From Nocardia cyriacigeorgica (lineage in GTDB: Bacteria; Actinomycetota; Actinomycetes; Mycobacteriales; Mycobacteriaceae), in contig NZ_VBUT01000016.1 of the NCBI RefSeq assembly GCF_005863245.1, positions 1 through 63,026 of the forward strand: 63,026 bases of DNA, given 5' to 3'. Positions 1 to 9,372 of the stretch are shown here, piece by piece (position 1 is the stretch's first letter; each line of letters begins with the position of its first letter). The notes under the pieces are model-generated. The model did no database searches. It had not been told where the DNA came from and worked only from the letters and a program-made list of their open reading frames with translations. The translations under genes and the position numbers were made by a program.

Positions 1-960
1 CGCGCCAGAGCCGACGTCAACGCCACGGCTAGCGACGGCAGCACCCGCATCCGCGTCGGCGGCAGCCGTACCTGCACCAGCACCACGGTCGGAGACAGCG
101 CCCGCAGCGGCACGACGACCAGCGGCAGTAGCAGCGGGACCGGCAGCACCACGACCAGTGGGAACGGCAGCGGCAGGACCAGCAGCAGAACCAGAGCCGG
201 AGGCGGAGGCGGGTGCAGGGGTGGGGCTTTCGGGGTCGTCGGGGTTGCACATGCCGGGGCGGGCGTATTTGGCCAGTAGTGGGTCGAGTAGGGCGCGCAG
301 GACGGGGTCGATCTCGCCGCGGATGGGGCTCATGCCGTCGGGGCGTTGGCGGCCGATGATGATGCCGCGCATGCGGGCTCGATCGTTGTCGGTGGTGAGG
401 CGGCCGTCGGGGTCGAGGTAGGCCAGGATCTTGTCGCCGACCTTGCCGATGTCGTCCGGGGAGCCGGTGCGGGCGAAATCGGTGAGGATTTCCTCGGCGG
501 CGGCCCGGTCCTCATGTGTGGCGCCGCAGGGAACGCGGTTCATGACGGTGGCGATGCCGCGGGCGTGGTCGGCGGAGATCTCGCCAGCGGTCAAGGCTTG
601 CGCGACATTCGGCAGGCGGGGTTCGATGGGGTCGCCGCCCATGTCGTGGAAGGTGGCGACGGTGTGGGCTTGGTGGACGCGGGCACCGGCATCAGCAGAG
701 GCCAGGTTCAGCGTTTCCATCAGGAACCGTTTCAACGTTTTCGCGCCGTGCCGGGCGGGTAGTGAGCGTTCGGAGGCTTCCACCAGCAGCCGGTGACGCA
801 CCATGGTCAGCCTCCGCGAACACCGCTCCACCTCACGCATCATCGCGATGACCGCGGCATCCGACAAAGGTGTCAACGGCTCGGCCAGCAGGTCGGTGAC
901 CGCGGCGTGCAACCGGCCGACCGCGCCCTCGTCTCCTTCGATCCCCCCACTCGAATACAT
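1..960 (-). CDS. DUF222 (13E12 repeat family) protein, 3' end outside window
   Basis: The reading frame is open from an ATG at 960 to the window edge (320 codons, no stop). The N-terminal 240 residues read as a helical DUF222 domain, with segments such as RLTMVRHRLLVEA, ISADHARGIATVMNRVP and PVLRALLDPLLAKYARPG typical of the 13E12 family of mycolate actinobacteria. From about residue 245 the protein becomes a Gly/Ala/Pro/Ser-rich linker. In the family such a linker usually leads to a C-terminal HNH nuclease domain, which would lie beyond the window. These genes are multi-copy and often sit at recombination junctions; their function is not settled. The start could lie a few codons upstream. 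Confidence 0.8.
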   Translation of the reverse strand, partial: MYSSGGIEGDEGAVGRLHAAVTDLLAEPLTPLSDAAVIAMMREVERCSRRLTMVRHRLLVEASERSLPARHGAKTLKRFLMETLNLASADAGARVHQAHTVATFHDMGGDPIEPRLPNVAQALTAGEISADHARGIATVMNRVPCGATHEDRAAAEEILTDFARTGSPDDIGKVGDKILAYLDPDGRLTTDNDRARMRGIIIGRQRPDGMSPIRGEIDPVLRALLDPLLAKYARPGMCNPDDPESPTPAPASASGSGSAAGPAAAVPTGRGAAGPAATAAGRRAAAGAVSDRGAGAGTAAADADAGAAVASRGVDVGSGA

Positions 961-1321
961 GTTCGAATACTGCCGCCACCCACCATCCCAGCACCAGCGA
1001 AAACAGCATCTGATTGTCTTGGGTCAAGATCTTGGCAGGATCTGACTGCCCACGTAGTTGATGCCCTGGATAGCGAGGCCATCTAGAACGCGCTGTATTG
1101 CCGATGAGTGGATACTTCGGAAGGGGCGAGCCGTTCGCTGATCTGTGTTGCATCCGCCGAATCCGGTGGTCGGCAGCCGGTGCGCCCGAAGAGTGTTTCC
1201 TCGAAGCATTTCGGAACCCATCCTGCATGTTTGTGTCGTACACCACTGGTCCTTGACCTCATGTTTTGTTGAGGTACGAGGATGTGGTGACCAAGCAGCC
1301 GAGGAGAGTAGTGGTGGCGAG
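961..1321. other. Intergenic region without a supported gene
   Basis: This 361-base stretch lies between two divergent genes. Short open frames exist on both strands, but none has a recognisable domain or a convincing ribosome-binding site. It presumably holds both promoters. A purine-rich stretch with GAGGAG lies about 15-20 bases before the next ATG. Confidence 0.5.
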
Positions 1322-2268
1322 ATGCGGGTGATCGAGGTGTCCGAATTCGGTGCGCCGGAGGTCTTGCGGGTTCGGACCCGGCCGGACGCAATTCAGGGAC
1401 CGGGACAGGTTGTCGTCCAGGTCGCATACAGCGGAGTGCTGTCGCTGGATACGGTGATCCGCAGCGGTCGAGGCGGCGACCTGTTCCCGGTGGAACTTCC
1501 GTACATACCCGGAGTAGGCGTCGCCGGGGAGATCATCGCAGTCGGATCGGGAGTCGATTCCGATTGGCTGGGCCGGCGGGTTCTGGCCGACATAGACAGT
1601 GGTGGCTACGCGGAGCAGGTCGTGACGTCGGTGGAGAACGTAATCGCGATACCGGACATGGTGGACCTGCCGACCGCGATGGCGTTGCTGCACGATGGCA
1701 GCACCGCGCTGGCGGTGTTCGACGCGATGGAGGTGCAGGCGGGTGAGTCCGTGCTTGTTCAGCCCGCTGCGGGTGGCCTGGGCAGCTTGCTGGTCCAGCT
1801 GTCACACGCCGCCGGTGCACGAGTGATAGGCGCCACCCGGGGCCGGGTCAAGCTGGCCGCTGTCGAAGGACTCGGCGCCGACGCCGTAGTCGACTACAGC
1901 GCACCGGATTGGGCCAGCGACGTGGGGCCCGTCGATGTGGCATTCGACGGTGTCGGCGGCGACCTGGGTCTGACCGCGTACCGATTGGTGCGAGCGGGAG
2001 GCCGATTCTCCGCGTACGGTTTCGCCGGCGGTGCGCCGGTCCCGGTCGGCGCCACCGATGCTCAGGGGCGGCGCACTTTGGGGCTGGGCCAGCTCGCTGG
2101 CTATTCCCCGGACCGGCGGCGCCGGACCAAGCAGATCCTGGATATGGCTGCTCGGGGCGATATCCGGGCGGTTATCGGTGCGACCTACCCGTTGGCAGCG
2201 GCAGCGCAAGCGCATCGAGCGCTGGAGTCTCGCGCGGTGACGGCAAAGTTCTGCTGGAGGTTTCCTGA
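1322..2268 (+). CDS. NADPH:quinone reductase-like MDR oxidoreductase, 3' end frameshifted in this sequence
   Basis: A zinc-free medium-chain dehydrogenase/reductase. It has an N-terminal GroES-like half (FGAPEVLRV, GVGVAGEIIAVG), the nucleotide-binding AAAGGLGSLLVQL segment, and AFDGVGGDLGL near the middle of the C-terminal half. The ATG at 1322 is chosen because the homologous part starts there; the open frame itself extends upstream to 1145 without similarity. Near 2240 the current frame reads AVTAKFCWRF. One extra G would give AVTGKVLLEVS followed by TGA at 2266-2268, the usual ending of this family, just one base before the ATG of the next gene. As printed, the frame instead runs on into that gene and would make a 623-residue fusion. 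A 1-base deletion or sequencing error is the simplest explanation. Confidence 0.8.
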
Positions 2269-2269
2269 C

Positions 2270-3193
2270 ATGACAGAGTCGGCTCAGCTCAGGGTCGGTG
2301 TCACGCTGCCCACATTGAGTGAAATTGCCTCTCATGGAATTCCGGACGTGGCGACCATGGCCAGGCATATCGAGCAGCTCGGCTTCGATGCGGTGCGCAT
2401 TCCCGATCTGGTGATCGGTGACGGCACACCCTCGCTGGATGCGACAGTTGTGGCGGCGACCGCAGCGGTGGCCACCACATCAGTGCGTATCGAGTTCGGT
2501 GTCAGGGTTATTCCCTTGCAGCCGGCAGTCACACTTGCTGCACAAATCATTGCCCTGCAACATCTTTCGGACGACCGGATCGTTCTCGGGGTGGGTTCCG
2601 GCGGATTTCCCGGCAGCCCGTTCTGGCAGGCGGCGGGTTCGGCCACCCGCGACCGGGCGCGGGCGACCGACGAAACACTGGCGGTGCTGCCCGGTTTGAT
2701 TGCGGGCGAGGCTACCGAAACGAACGGCACCGTCGTTCAGCTCGCTCCCGGTGCGCACGTTCCGCCGATTCTGGTCGGCGGGAACTCTCCCGCCGCCATC
2801 CGGCGTGCGGTCCACTATGGGGACGGCTGGTTACCTTCGAGCCTCACTGCCGAGGACGTGGCGCGTGGTGCTGCCCGTTTGCGGGACATTGCTGCCGAAT
2901 CCGACTGTCCGGTCCCCGCTATCAGCGTGGCCGGTGGTGCCATACCGGGAACCAGTGAAACGGCACGCAACGCCCGGGAGGATTTCGTGCGGCTGCTACA
3001 GCAGTCCTACGGGCGATCGGCCCTGGAGGCCGCACAAATCCCGATCGCGGGCAGTGCCGGCGAGATCGCGGCCGGTCTCGCCACATACGCCGCCGCCGGC
3101 GCCGACCGAGTCGGACTCGCAGTCCTGCCCGCCGAGGGCAGTTGGCAACACGCCGTCGAACAACTTGCTCGAGGCGCCGACCTGCTGTCCTGA
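2270..3193 (+). CDS. LLM-class F420-dependent oxidoreductase
   Basis: A luciferase-like TIM-barrel oxidoreductase of 307 residues. It starts MTESAQLRVGVTLPT and shows HIEQLGFDAVRIPDL, ALQHLSDDRIVLGVGSG and VPPILVGGNSPAAIRRAVHYGDGW, hallmarks of actinobacterial F420-dependent LLM enzymes. The ATG at 2270 lies one base after the ancestral stop of the preceding MDR gene, so the two were probably a translationally coupled pair. In the sequence as given they share one frame. A true bifunctional fusion is possible but less likely, because the junction residues (FCWRFPD) make sense only as out-of-frame reading. Substrate unknown. Confidence 0.85.
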   Translation: MTESAQLRVGVTLPTLSEIASHGIPDVATMARHIEQLGFDAVRIPDLVIGDGTPSLDATVVAATAAVATTSVRIEFGVRVIPLQPAVTLAAQIIALQHLSDDRIVLGVGSGGFPGSPFWQAAGSATRDRARATDETLAVLPGLIAGEATETNGTVVQLAPGAHVPPILVGGNSPAAIRRAVHYGDGWLPSSLTAEDVARGAARLRDIAAESDCPVPAISVAGGAIPGTSETARNAREDFVRLLQQSYGRSALEAAQIPIAGSAGEIAAGLATYAAAGADRVGLAVLPAEGSWQHAVEQLARGADLLS

Positions 3194-3538
3194 CAACCGA
3201 TCCCCGACCACAACCTACCCGCATGGGAGACCTCTCCGCGGAAGCAGGGGCCATTGTCCGACACCACCGCGATCGACACCGGCGCGCCATAGATGATCTA
3301 CACGTCTTCACACTGGACACCCGACCGACAATGGTTGGACGCCAACATATTTCGACGCGCGGGACCTACGCGATCAGCAACTACGAGAAGAAGTAGCTTT
3401 CAGTGCGTGTCTGGGAATTCTGGTTATTGTCGCGTGCCGCGCTTCGATACCGCTCGATGTTCCTGGGGCTCGGCCGTGTCCTCGGTCACGGCCGGCCGAC
3501 AGCCAGAACAGAGCTGTGAGGCCCGATCAGACAGCCGA
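3194..3538. other. Intergenic region with a short transposase remnant
   Basis: This 345-base stretch separates two convergent genes. Apart from the integrase-core fragment listed separately, no gene is supported. Confidence 0.45.
3208..3292 (-). pseudogene. Fragment of a DDE integrase-core transposase
   Basis: On the minus strand a short stretch reads IYGAPVSIAVVSDNGPCFRGE. The SDNGPCFRG part resembles the second-Asp motif (DNG..F) of IS3/IS481-type transposases. No other part of a transposase and no inverted repeats could be found, so this is at best a decayed scrap. Confidence 0.35.
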
Positions 3539-4303
3539 TCAGCCCGCTTTCCGCGGCTCCCACTCGGGACCGGCGAGCAAGGTAGCCGCCCGCTGCCGAA
3601 CGAGCGATATTTGCTCCCCCCCCCCCTCGAAGATTCGTCTTTGTGTCGATCGTTGCAGCCGGTGGCGGCGATAGCGCAGCGTCACCTGCCCGACGACCAC
3701 GCCGGGCGCCAGCGCCGATGCCGTCATCAGCAGCCCGGTGTCCTCCATGTTGGACAGCGCCTGCCATCCGCCGGCGGCGATGAGGAGTTCGCGCCGCCAC
3801 ATGATTCCGGCGGGATGCACAGGCAGCCGGTATGTTCCGGTATCGGTCACCCAGTGCTGGACGAGCGCACCGCGGGGGATCGGACCGGGTGCAAAGGGCA
3901 CCGGATAATCCACGAGGTCGCCGGATCCGAGCAGGTCACGCGCGGGTCCTACAGCGAATCCCGCTGACGGATGCTGCTCGAGGGCGGTGGCGAGGACGGC
4001 GAGTGCGTCCGGTTCGAGCTCGTCGTCGGCGTCCAGATTCTGGATCAGTGCTGCGCGCGCCCGGCCCAGCGCGACATTGCGTGTCACGGCGGGGCCTTCC
4101 CTGGTGCCGTTGGTCGCGACGCGAACGCGGGGATCCTCCGCCGCACCGCATTCGACCAGGGCGGTACGCGCCGCACGGGCCGGGCCATCGATCTGCACCA
4201 GCCACAGCCAATCGGTGTGCGTCTGCGAACGCAGCGAAGCCCAAGCGGCGGAAAGGAATCGGGAATAGTCGGCATGTACCGCCGTGACCACCTCGACCCG
4301 CAT
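3539..4303 (-). CDS. Family 2 glycosyltransferase with internal G11 tract
   Basis: A 254-residue GT-A type glycosyltransferase. It begins MRVEVVTAVHADYSRFL, has the strand-helix nucleotide-binding start, and carries the metal-binding DADD at residues 91-94 (QNLDADDELEPDA). The later GGWQALSNMEDTGLLMTA segment is the usual acceptor-side ED motif. There are no membrane segments, so the enzyme is cytosolic. Eleven consecutive C on the plus strand (3616-3626) encode GGG at residues 227-229; a change of one base would shift the last 25 or so residues. Acceptor and donor sugar unknown. Confidence 0.85.
   Translation of the reverse strand: MRVEVVTAVHADYSRFLSAAWASLRSQTHTDWLWLVQIDGPARAARTALVECGAAEDPRVRVATNGTREGPAVTRNVALGRARAALIQNLDADDELEPDALAVLATALEQHPSAGFAVGPARDLLGSGDLVDYPVPFAPGPIPRGALVQHWVTDTGTYRLPVHPAGIMWRRELLIAAGGWQALSNMEDTGLLMTASALAPGVVVGQVTLRYRRHRLQRSTQRRIFEGGGEQISLVRQRAATLLAGPEWEPRKAG
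3616..3626. repeat. 11-base homopolymer inside a coding sequence
   Basis: Eleven C in a row (G on the coding strand) lie within the 3' part of the glycosyltransferase gene. Tracts of this length are prone to slipped-strand mispairing and to sequencing error. Confidence 0.9.
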
Positions 4304-4394
4304 GACCGAAAGTGTGCCATCCGAGCCGATCCGGCGCTCATATGGTAGGTATGCACAAGGTCGGACTGGTGCCGTTCGGGAGGCAGGGGCAGGT

Positions 4395-5624
4395 ATGGAT
4401 CATGCGGTGATCGAGGCCGAATTGGCCAGTCTGGTAGGCGGTTCGGCTCCGGGGACGCGGGAGCTCGAGCGGGAATGTCATGTCTTTGCCCAGCGGTACA
4501 TCGCCGAGCCGGGAGTGGTGGAGCCCCAATTCGACATCACTTCGGCGAACTTCACCTCCGACCCATTCTTGATCTGCGCGGATCGCTACTGGAACCTGCG
4601 ATTCACTGCCGAGCCGACGCTGGCGACGGCGGTGCAGTGTGCCGGGTGGGCGGCGGAGCGGATCGAGGCCGAGTACCGGCAGCCGATCCTGGAGAAGTGG
4701 GCGATCGGCTACGCGTTCATCACGCGCGGCACGGTCGAATCGCTGACCGAGATCGCCGACGCCACCGCCGACATCATCGCCAGTGACGATCCCGAATGCA
4801 GCCGGGCCTATTTCGCCACGCTCTACCATGCGGGCAAGTTGCGTGCGAATCTGTCCTTCGATGAGCTGAACCTGTTTCTCAGCTCGTCGCCGCTGGCCAA
4901 CGCGGCCGGCCGGAATCGCGACAAGCCGCTGTTTGTCGCGCTCCAGGCTTTCGCGGGATTCGGCAGCCGCCAGACCACCAACGAGCACGCCATGACGCTG
5001 TTCGAGAAGTCGTGGACCGCGCCGGACCGCACCCACGCCTCGATCGACATCGCCCTGCACGCGCTCGAGGCCGCCGTGCCGTTCGACGAGCAGGGGACGG
5101 TGTTGCGTACCAAGGCCGCCGAAGCGATCGCCGAGTATCCGGACAATGCCCTGTTCCGGTTCCGTCTCGGACTCGGTGCTTTCCTCTGTGACGATCACGA
5201 CGCCGCGCTCACCAGCATCGACGATGCTCTGCGGCTGCTGCCCGCGACCGGTTGGCGTAGCAGCCATGAACTGCTGTCCGAGCAGTTCCTCCACGTCCGC
5301 CGCTCGATCCTGCTGGCCCGCAGCGACGCCCGCCGCGTCGCGGATCAGCAACGTCGCCTGGACCGGCACGAACAGGCCGTCGCCGAAACCGCCGACCTTG
5401 CCCGCCGTTCGGTGATCAGGGCGGTCGAGCTGGTCGCGGTCTTCGCTGCCGTCATCGCGTTCGCCGTCGGGTCGCTCAACGTCACGTTGAACGGCAACCT
5501 CGATCTAGCGTCCCGGCTCTGGATCCTGGTCGTCTTCGGCGGTGGGCTCCTGCTGTTCGTTCTCCTCGTCGTCGGCGGCACCTGGTTGATCACCCGCGAT
5601 TCGCGGCGAAGCTCACACGGCTGA
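4395..5624 (+). CDS. Hypothetical protein with two C-terminal membrane segments
   Basis: A 409-residue protein of unknown function. The ATG at 4395 follows a purine-rich GGCAGGGGCAGG stretch. The first 330 residues are soluble and largely helical, possibly TPR-like (repeated AEAIAEYPDNALFRFRLGLGAFLCDDHDAALTSIDDALRLL-type pairs near residues 235-280). They are followed by a charged RRVADQQRRLDRHEQAVAE helix. Two hydrophobic segments (about 340-361 and 376-400) form a hairpin near the C-terminus. The soluble part is therefore probably cytoplasmic and tethered to the membrane. It is convergent with the SLC13-type permease gene. Confidence 0.7.
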   Translation: MDHAVIEAELASLVGGSAPGTRELERECHVFAQRYIAEPGVVEPQFDITSANFTSDPFLICADRYWNLRFTAEPTLATAVQCAGWAAERIEAEYRQPILEKWAIGYAFITRGTVESLTEIADATADIIASDDPECSRAYFATLYHAGKLRANLSFDELNLFLSSSPLANAAGRNRDKPLFVALQAFAGFGSRQTTNEHAMTLFEKSWTAPDRTHASIDIALHALEAAVPFDEQGTVLRTKAAEAIAEYPDNALFRFRLGLGAFLCDDHDAALTSIDDALRLLPATGWRSSHELLSEQFLHVRRSILLARSDARRVADQQRRLDRHEQAVAETADLARRSVIRAVELVAVFAAVIAFAVGSLNVTLNGNLDLASRLWILVVFGGGLLLFVLLVVGGTWLITRDSRRSSHG

Positions 5625-5658
5625 AGGCGTCGACCTGATCCGGCGAAAGGCCACGGTC

Positions 5659-7461
5659 TCAGAAACTCCACACCACCGGCACCACGACAACCGCGACCAG
5701 CAGGTACCACACCATCATGGCCGAGCCGAGTTTCCAGTAGTCCCCGAACCGGTAGCCGCCGGGTCCCATGATCATCATGTTGGCCGGGGTGGCGACGGGG
5801 GTGAAGAAGGAGGCCGCGGCGGCGACGCAGACGGTCATCAGTAGGGGTAGCGGGGAGACGCCGAGGTCGGCGGCGATGACGACGGCGATCGGGGCGATGA
5901 TCAGGGTCGTGGCGGTGTTGCTGATGAGCTGGCCGAGTGTCACCGTCACCAGGAACAGGCCGACGAGCACCAAGTGACGATCGGCGTCGCCGAGCACGGA
6001 CATGAACACCGAGGCGAGCTGGTCGGCGGCGCCGGTGTCTCGGATCGCGGTCGACAGCGGGATCATCGCGCCCACCAGGATCAAGGTGGTCCAGGAGATC
6101 GAGCGGTGGGCTTGTTCGACGGTGAGGACCCGGCACACGACCATGGCACAGGCCGCGAGCAGGGCGGCGACCGCGGCGGGGACGAGCCCGGTCGCCAGCA
6201 GCACCACCATCACGGCCAGGATCGCCAGCGCGGGCTTCGATCCGGGACCCATCGGCAGGGTTTGGCGCCGGATCAGTTCCGGCTCGTGCACCACCCGCAC
6301 TTCGGGGGCGGCGATGTGCTGGTCGAGTGCGCGCCAGCTGCCACACAGCAGCAGGGTGTCACCGGCCTCGAGTTTCCGCGGGCGGGAACCGAGATCGCGT
6401 CCGCCGCGCTGCGCCGCGAGCACCACCAGATCGCCACTGCTGGTGGCCATGCCGGGAAAGACCTTATGGCCGACGAACTCCGAGCGCGGCGGGATGATCA
6501 CCTCGGCGACACCGTATTCGGCGCCGATCAGCTCATCGGGATGCGGTCCGTCGAAACTGCGGCACGGGGTCAGGGTGTTGTCGTCCACGAAGTCCGTGAG
6601 CTGGACGTCCGCGGCGTCGACCACCAGGACATCGCCGGCGCGCAGCGGTGTGTCGCCGGGATCCTGGCCGTCGCGCTCGACGCCACGCAGCTGCGCGCCC
6701 TCCGGCAGCGCGTCGACGACCGAGTCGCGGGCTGCCCCGGCGAAAGGCGATTCCGCCGCCACCCGCAACCGGATGAGCCCGCTGTGGATGGTGTACTGCT
6801 TGGCCAGCGTGGTCGCCAGCCTGCTCAGATCCGGTGGCATCACGGCCGCGGTGCGGTTCGGCAGCAGCTTGTCACCGAGCAGCACCGCGATGGCGATGGT
6901 GCCGATGACCAAGGGCACGCCCACCCAGGCGAATTCGGCGAACCCGATGTGCCGGGCGCCCGCGTCGGCGGCGGTTTCGGAGATGATGATGTTGACCGGG
7001 GTCCCGGTGAGCAGCAGCAGCGATCCGGCGTGCGCGGCGAAGGCCAGCGGCATCAGCAGCTGTGAGGGTGAGCGGCCCAGCCGCACCGCGAGCACCACGA
7101 CCATCGGGATGAGCGCAGCCACCGCGCCGTTGACCGAGATCACCGCCGTCAGCACCGCGCACAGCAGCATCATCGACACCAGCAGCCGGGTGCGGCTGGT
7201 GCCGACGCGCGCCATCAACTGCTGCCCGGCCCAGGTGGTGACGCCGGTCGCGTCCAGTGCCTCACTGACCACGAACAGCGCGGCGATGAACACGACGGTG
7301 GGGTCACCGAACCCGGACAGCGCCTGGTCGACGGTCAGGATGCCCGTCGCGTACAGGCTCAGCGCGACCGCGAGCGCGACGATCCCGACCGGGAGGCGGT
7401 TCCACACGAACAGCACGACCGCGCCGCCGGTGATCAGGAAGGTGATGGTCGACTCGGCCAT
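5659..7461 (-). CDS. SLC13/ArsB-type permease with two RCK_C domains
   Basis: A 600-residue inner-membrane carrier of the divalent-anion/Na+ symporter superfamily. N-terminal membrane segments (ITFLITGGAVVLFVW onward, TPVNIIISE) are followed by two soluble TrkA-C/RCK_C-like domains at about residues 190-280 and 300-375 (ESPFAGAARDSVVDALPEGAQL; RKLEAGDTLLLCGSW). The C-terminal membrane half contains SNTATTLIIAPIAV and FFTPVATPANMMIMGPGGY, which are the paired hairpin signatures of this fold. The start at MAESTITF is preferred over an upstream ATG whose extra 21 residues are basic and dissimilar. The substrate could be sulfate, dicarboxylate or another anion. Confidence 0.88.
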   Translation of the reverse strand: MAESTITFLITGGAVVLFVWNRLPVGIVALAVALSLYATGILTVDQALSGFGDPTVVFIAALFVVSEALDATGVTTWAGQQLMARVGTSRTRLLVSMMLLCAVLTAVISVNGAVAALIPMVVVLAVRLGRSPSQLLMPLAFAAHAGSLLLLTGTPVNIIISETAADAGARHIGFAEFAWVGVPLVIGTIAIAVLLGDKLLPNRTAAVMPPDLSRLATTLAKQYTIHSGLIRLRVAAESPFAGAARDSVVDALPEGAQLRGVERDGQDPGDTPLRAGDVLVVDAADVQLTDFVDDNTLTPCRSFDGPHPDELIGAEYGVAEVIIPPRSEFVGHKVFPGMATSSGDLVVLAAQRGGRDLGSRPRKLEAGDTLLLCGSWRALDQHIAAPEVRVVHEPELIRRQTLPMGPGSKPALAILAVMVVLLATGLVPAAVAALLAACAMVVCRVLTVEQAHRSISWTTLILVGAMIPLSTAIRDTGAADQLASVFMSVLGDADRHLVLVGLFLVTVTLGQLISNTATTLIIAPIAVVIAADLGVSPLPLLMTVCVAAAASFFTPVATPANMMIMGPGGYRFGDYWKLGSAMMVWYLLVAVVVVPVVWSF

Positions 7462-7983
7462 CAGCGAACCTCTGGCGCGCCGGCGAACGCCGCTGCATCG
7501 AGGTGCCGACGTGGGTGGGCGCAATGTTGTTGCCGCGCACCGCCGGCGCTTCGACCGAGTACCGCCGAGGTCGCGGAGCCGGACCGCGCCGCTACGCGCG
7601 GAAGGGCCGCGGGGCCGGGAAGGGTATTGCGCATGGCACCCCCTGAGGTCGCTGGATCGGCGGTCGGCATCCGGCTGGCTACGCGCATTAGATCACAGGC
7701 CCGTCTGAAGCGATGGTGATCCACATCACAGTGACTATTTCCCGCTTTCGACCCGTTCTACCGCCTCGGCGTGGGGCAAAATCGGCGATGACTATTCCTG
7801 TCCTGCCCGCTACCGCACGCCACCGATCGGGAAGTGCGGTCCGTCCGGCCGCCTGCGCGGCTCGCGCAGTCGACCTCCCGCGCGTCACCGCGCGAATTCG
7901 GTTCGCGAGAACGAAGTTTGTGCAACTATCGAGCAAGCAAATGTAGGCCTGCGTAATACCCAGCGAGTTGGCGAGGGAATGCG
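7462..7983. other. Divergent intergenic region
   Basis: This 522-base region separates the minus-strand permease from the plus-strand peptidase. No gene is supported. It holds a CRP-like palindrome at 7715-7730, listed separately, and presumably both promoters. Confidence 0.5.
7715..7730. promoter_or_regulatory. Possible CRP/GlxR-type operator
   Basis: GGTGATCCACATCACA matches the consensus TGTGA-N6-TCACA at all but one position. It lies about 250 bases from either flanking start codon, farther than most such sites, so its target is uncertain. Confidence 0.35.
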
Positions 7984-9372
7984 ATGTCCGTGCCTGTGTT
8001 TCGTCCCGTCGGTGAGGTGGAGGATGCTGTCTCCGCTCTCCTGCCCGACCTGAAGTCGGCCCTGAACCGATTGGTGAGCATTCCGTCGATCGCGCTGGAC
8101 GGATACCCCACCGAACCGCTGATGCACGCCCACGACGCGGTGGTGGAGCTGTTGCGCGACAGCGGGATAACCCAGATCGAGGAGCTGACCATTCCCGGCA
8201 AGACGGCGCCGGTGGTGATGGCGACCGTGCCCGGCCCTCCGGGCGCGCCGACGGTGCTGTTCTACACCCACTACGACGTCGTCCCCGCCGATGACGTCGA
8301 ACTCTGGGATTCGCCGCCGTTCGAACCGCAGGAACGCGACGGCGCGATCTACGGGCGGGGCACCGCCGATTCGAAGGCCAATCTGGTCGGCATCATCGGC
8401 GCGCTACGGGTTTTCGACGCGAACCCGCCGGTGACGGTGAAATTGGTGTTCGAGGGCCAGGAGGAATTCGGCAGCCCGTTCGACTTCTATCCGGCCACCC
8501 ACCCCGAACCCTTCCGTGCCGACGCCATGGTGATCGCCGACGTCGGCAATGTGCGCCCCGGCGCGCCGACGGTGACCGTGGCCCTGCGTGGTTCGGCGCA
8601 GATCACCGTCTCGGTGCAGACACTGAAGGCCGACAAACACAGTGGCCTATACGGCGGCGCCGCGCCCGACGCCCGGCTGGCCCTGATCCGCGCACTCGCC
8701 TCGCTGCACGATGATGCCGGCGATGTCGCGGTCGAGGGTCTGCGTCGCGAGGAATGGACCGGAACCTCCTACACCGAGCAGGAGTTCAGGGATCTGGCCG
8801 AGGTGCTCGAGGGTAAGCCGCTGATGGGTACCGGCGGTCTCGGCGAGCGCATCTGGTCCGGCCCGGCGATCACCGTCATCGGGTTCGACGCACCCGCGGT
8901 GGAGGGGCCGGTGAACGCGGTCGCCGGCTCGGCGCGGGCGGTCCTCAACGTGCGCGTGCACCCGGCTCAGGACGCCGCGGAGGCGCAGGCCGCGGTGATC
9001 CGTCATCTCGAGGCGCAACGGCCCTTCGGCCTGGAGGTGACCGCCACCGCGGGCGAGGTCGGCAACGGATTCGCCGCCGAAACCAGCGGACCCGGTTTCG
9101 AGGCCGCCGTGGCCGCGCTGAATTCGGCATGGGATGCCGACACCGGCGAGATGGCCGGTGGCGGTTCGATTCCGCTGGTCATGGCTTTGCACACCGGGAT
9201 ACCCGAGGCGGAGAAGCTGCTGTTCGGCGCCACCGACGGCTACGCCAATATCCACGGACCCAACGAGCGGGTCCTCATCGACGAAATGCGCAGGGCCACC
9301 GTGGCCAAGGCGTTGTTCCTGCAGGAGTACGCCGCGAGATACGCGGCCGGGCGATCGGACACAGCGCGATGA
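7984..9372 (+). CDS. M20 family metallopeptidase (dipeptidase-like)
   Basis: A 462-residue co-catalytic zinc peptidase of the M20/ArgE/DapE/CPG2 fold. Expected ligands and catalytic residues are visible: H96 and D98 in THYDVV, D129 in GRGTADSKA, E160-E161 in GQEEF, D186 in IADVG, and a late His in NIHGPNE. It has no signal peptide, so it should act in the cytosol. Its stop overlaps the start of the YfcC-type carrier gene (ATGA), which implies translational coupling and suggests that the transporter brings in the peptide or acylated amino acid that this enzyme cleaves. Confidence 0.92.
   Translation: MSVPVFRPVGEVEDAVSALLPDLKSALNRLVSIPSIALDGYPTEPLMHAHDAVVELLRDSGITQIEELTIPGKTAPVVMATVPGPPGAPTVLFYTHYDVVPADDVELWDSPPFEPQERDGAIYGRGTADSKANLVGIIGALRVFDANPPVTVKLVFEGQEEFGSPFDFYPATHPEPFRADAMVIADVGNVRPGAPTVTVALRGSAQITVSVQTLKADKHSGLYGGAAPDARLALIRALASLHDDAGDVAVEGLRREEWTGTSYTEQEFRDLAEVLEGKPLMGTGGLGERIWSGPAITVIGFDAPAVEGPVNAVAGSARAVLNVRVHPAQDAAEAQAAVIRHLEAQRPFGLEVTATAGEVGNGFAAETSGPGFEAAVAALNSAWDADTGEMAGGGSIPLVMALHTGIPEAEKLLFGATDGYANIHGPNERVLIDEMRRATVAKALFLQEYAARYAAGRSDTAR

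Noticed and set aside
1..200. Simple-sequence DNA at the left edge as a satellite repeat
   Set aside because: It encodes the Gly/Ala/Pro-rich linker of the DUF222 protein without a fixed period.
1145..3193. A single 682-residue bifunctional oxidoreductase
   Set aside because: Residues before 1322 have no homology, and the junction is explained by a 1-base deletion that destroys the normal stop of the first gene.
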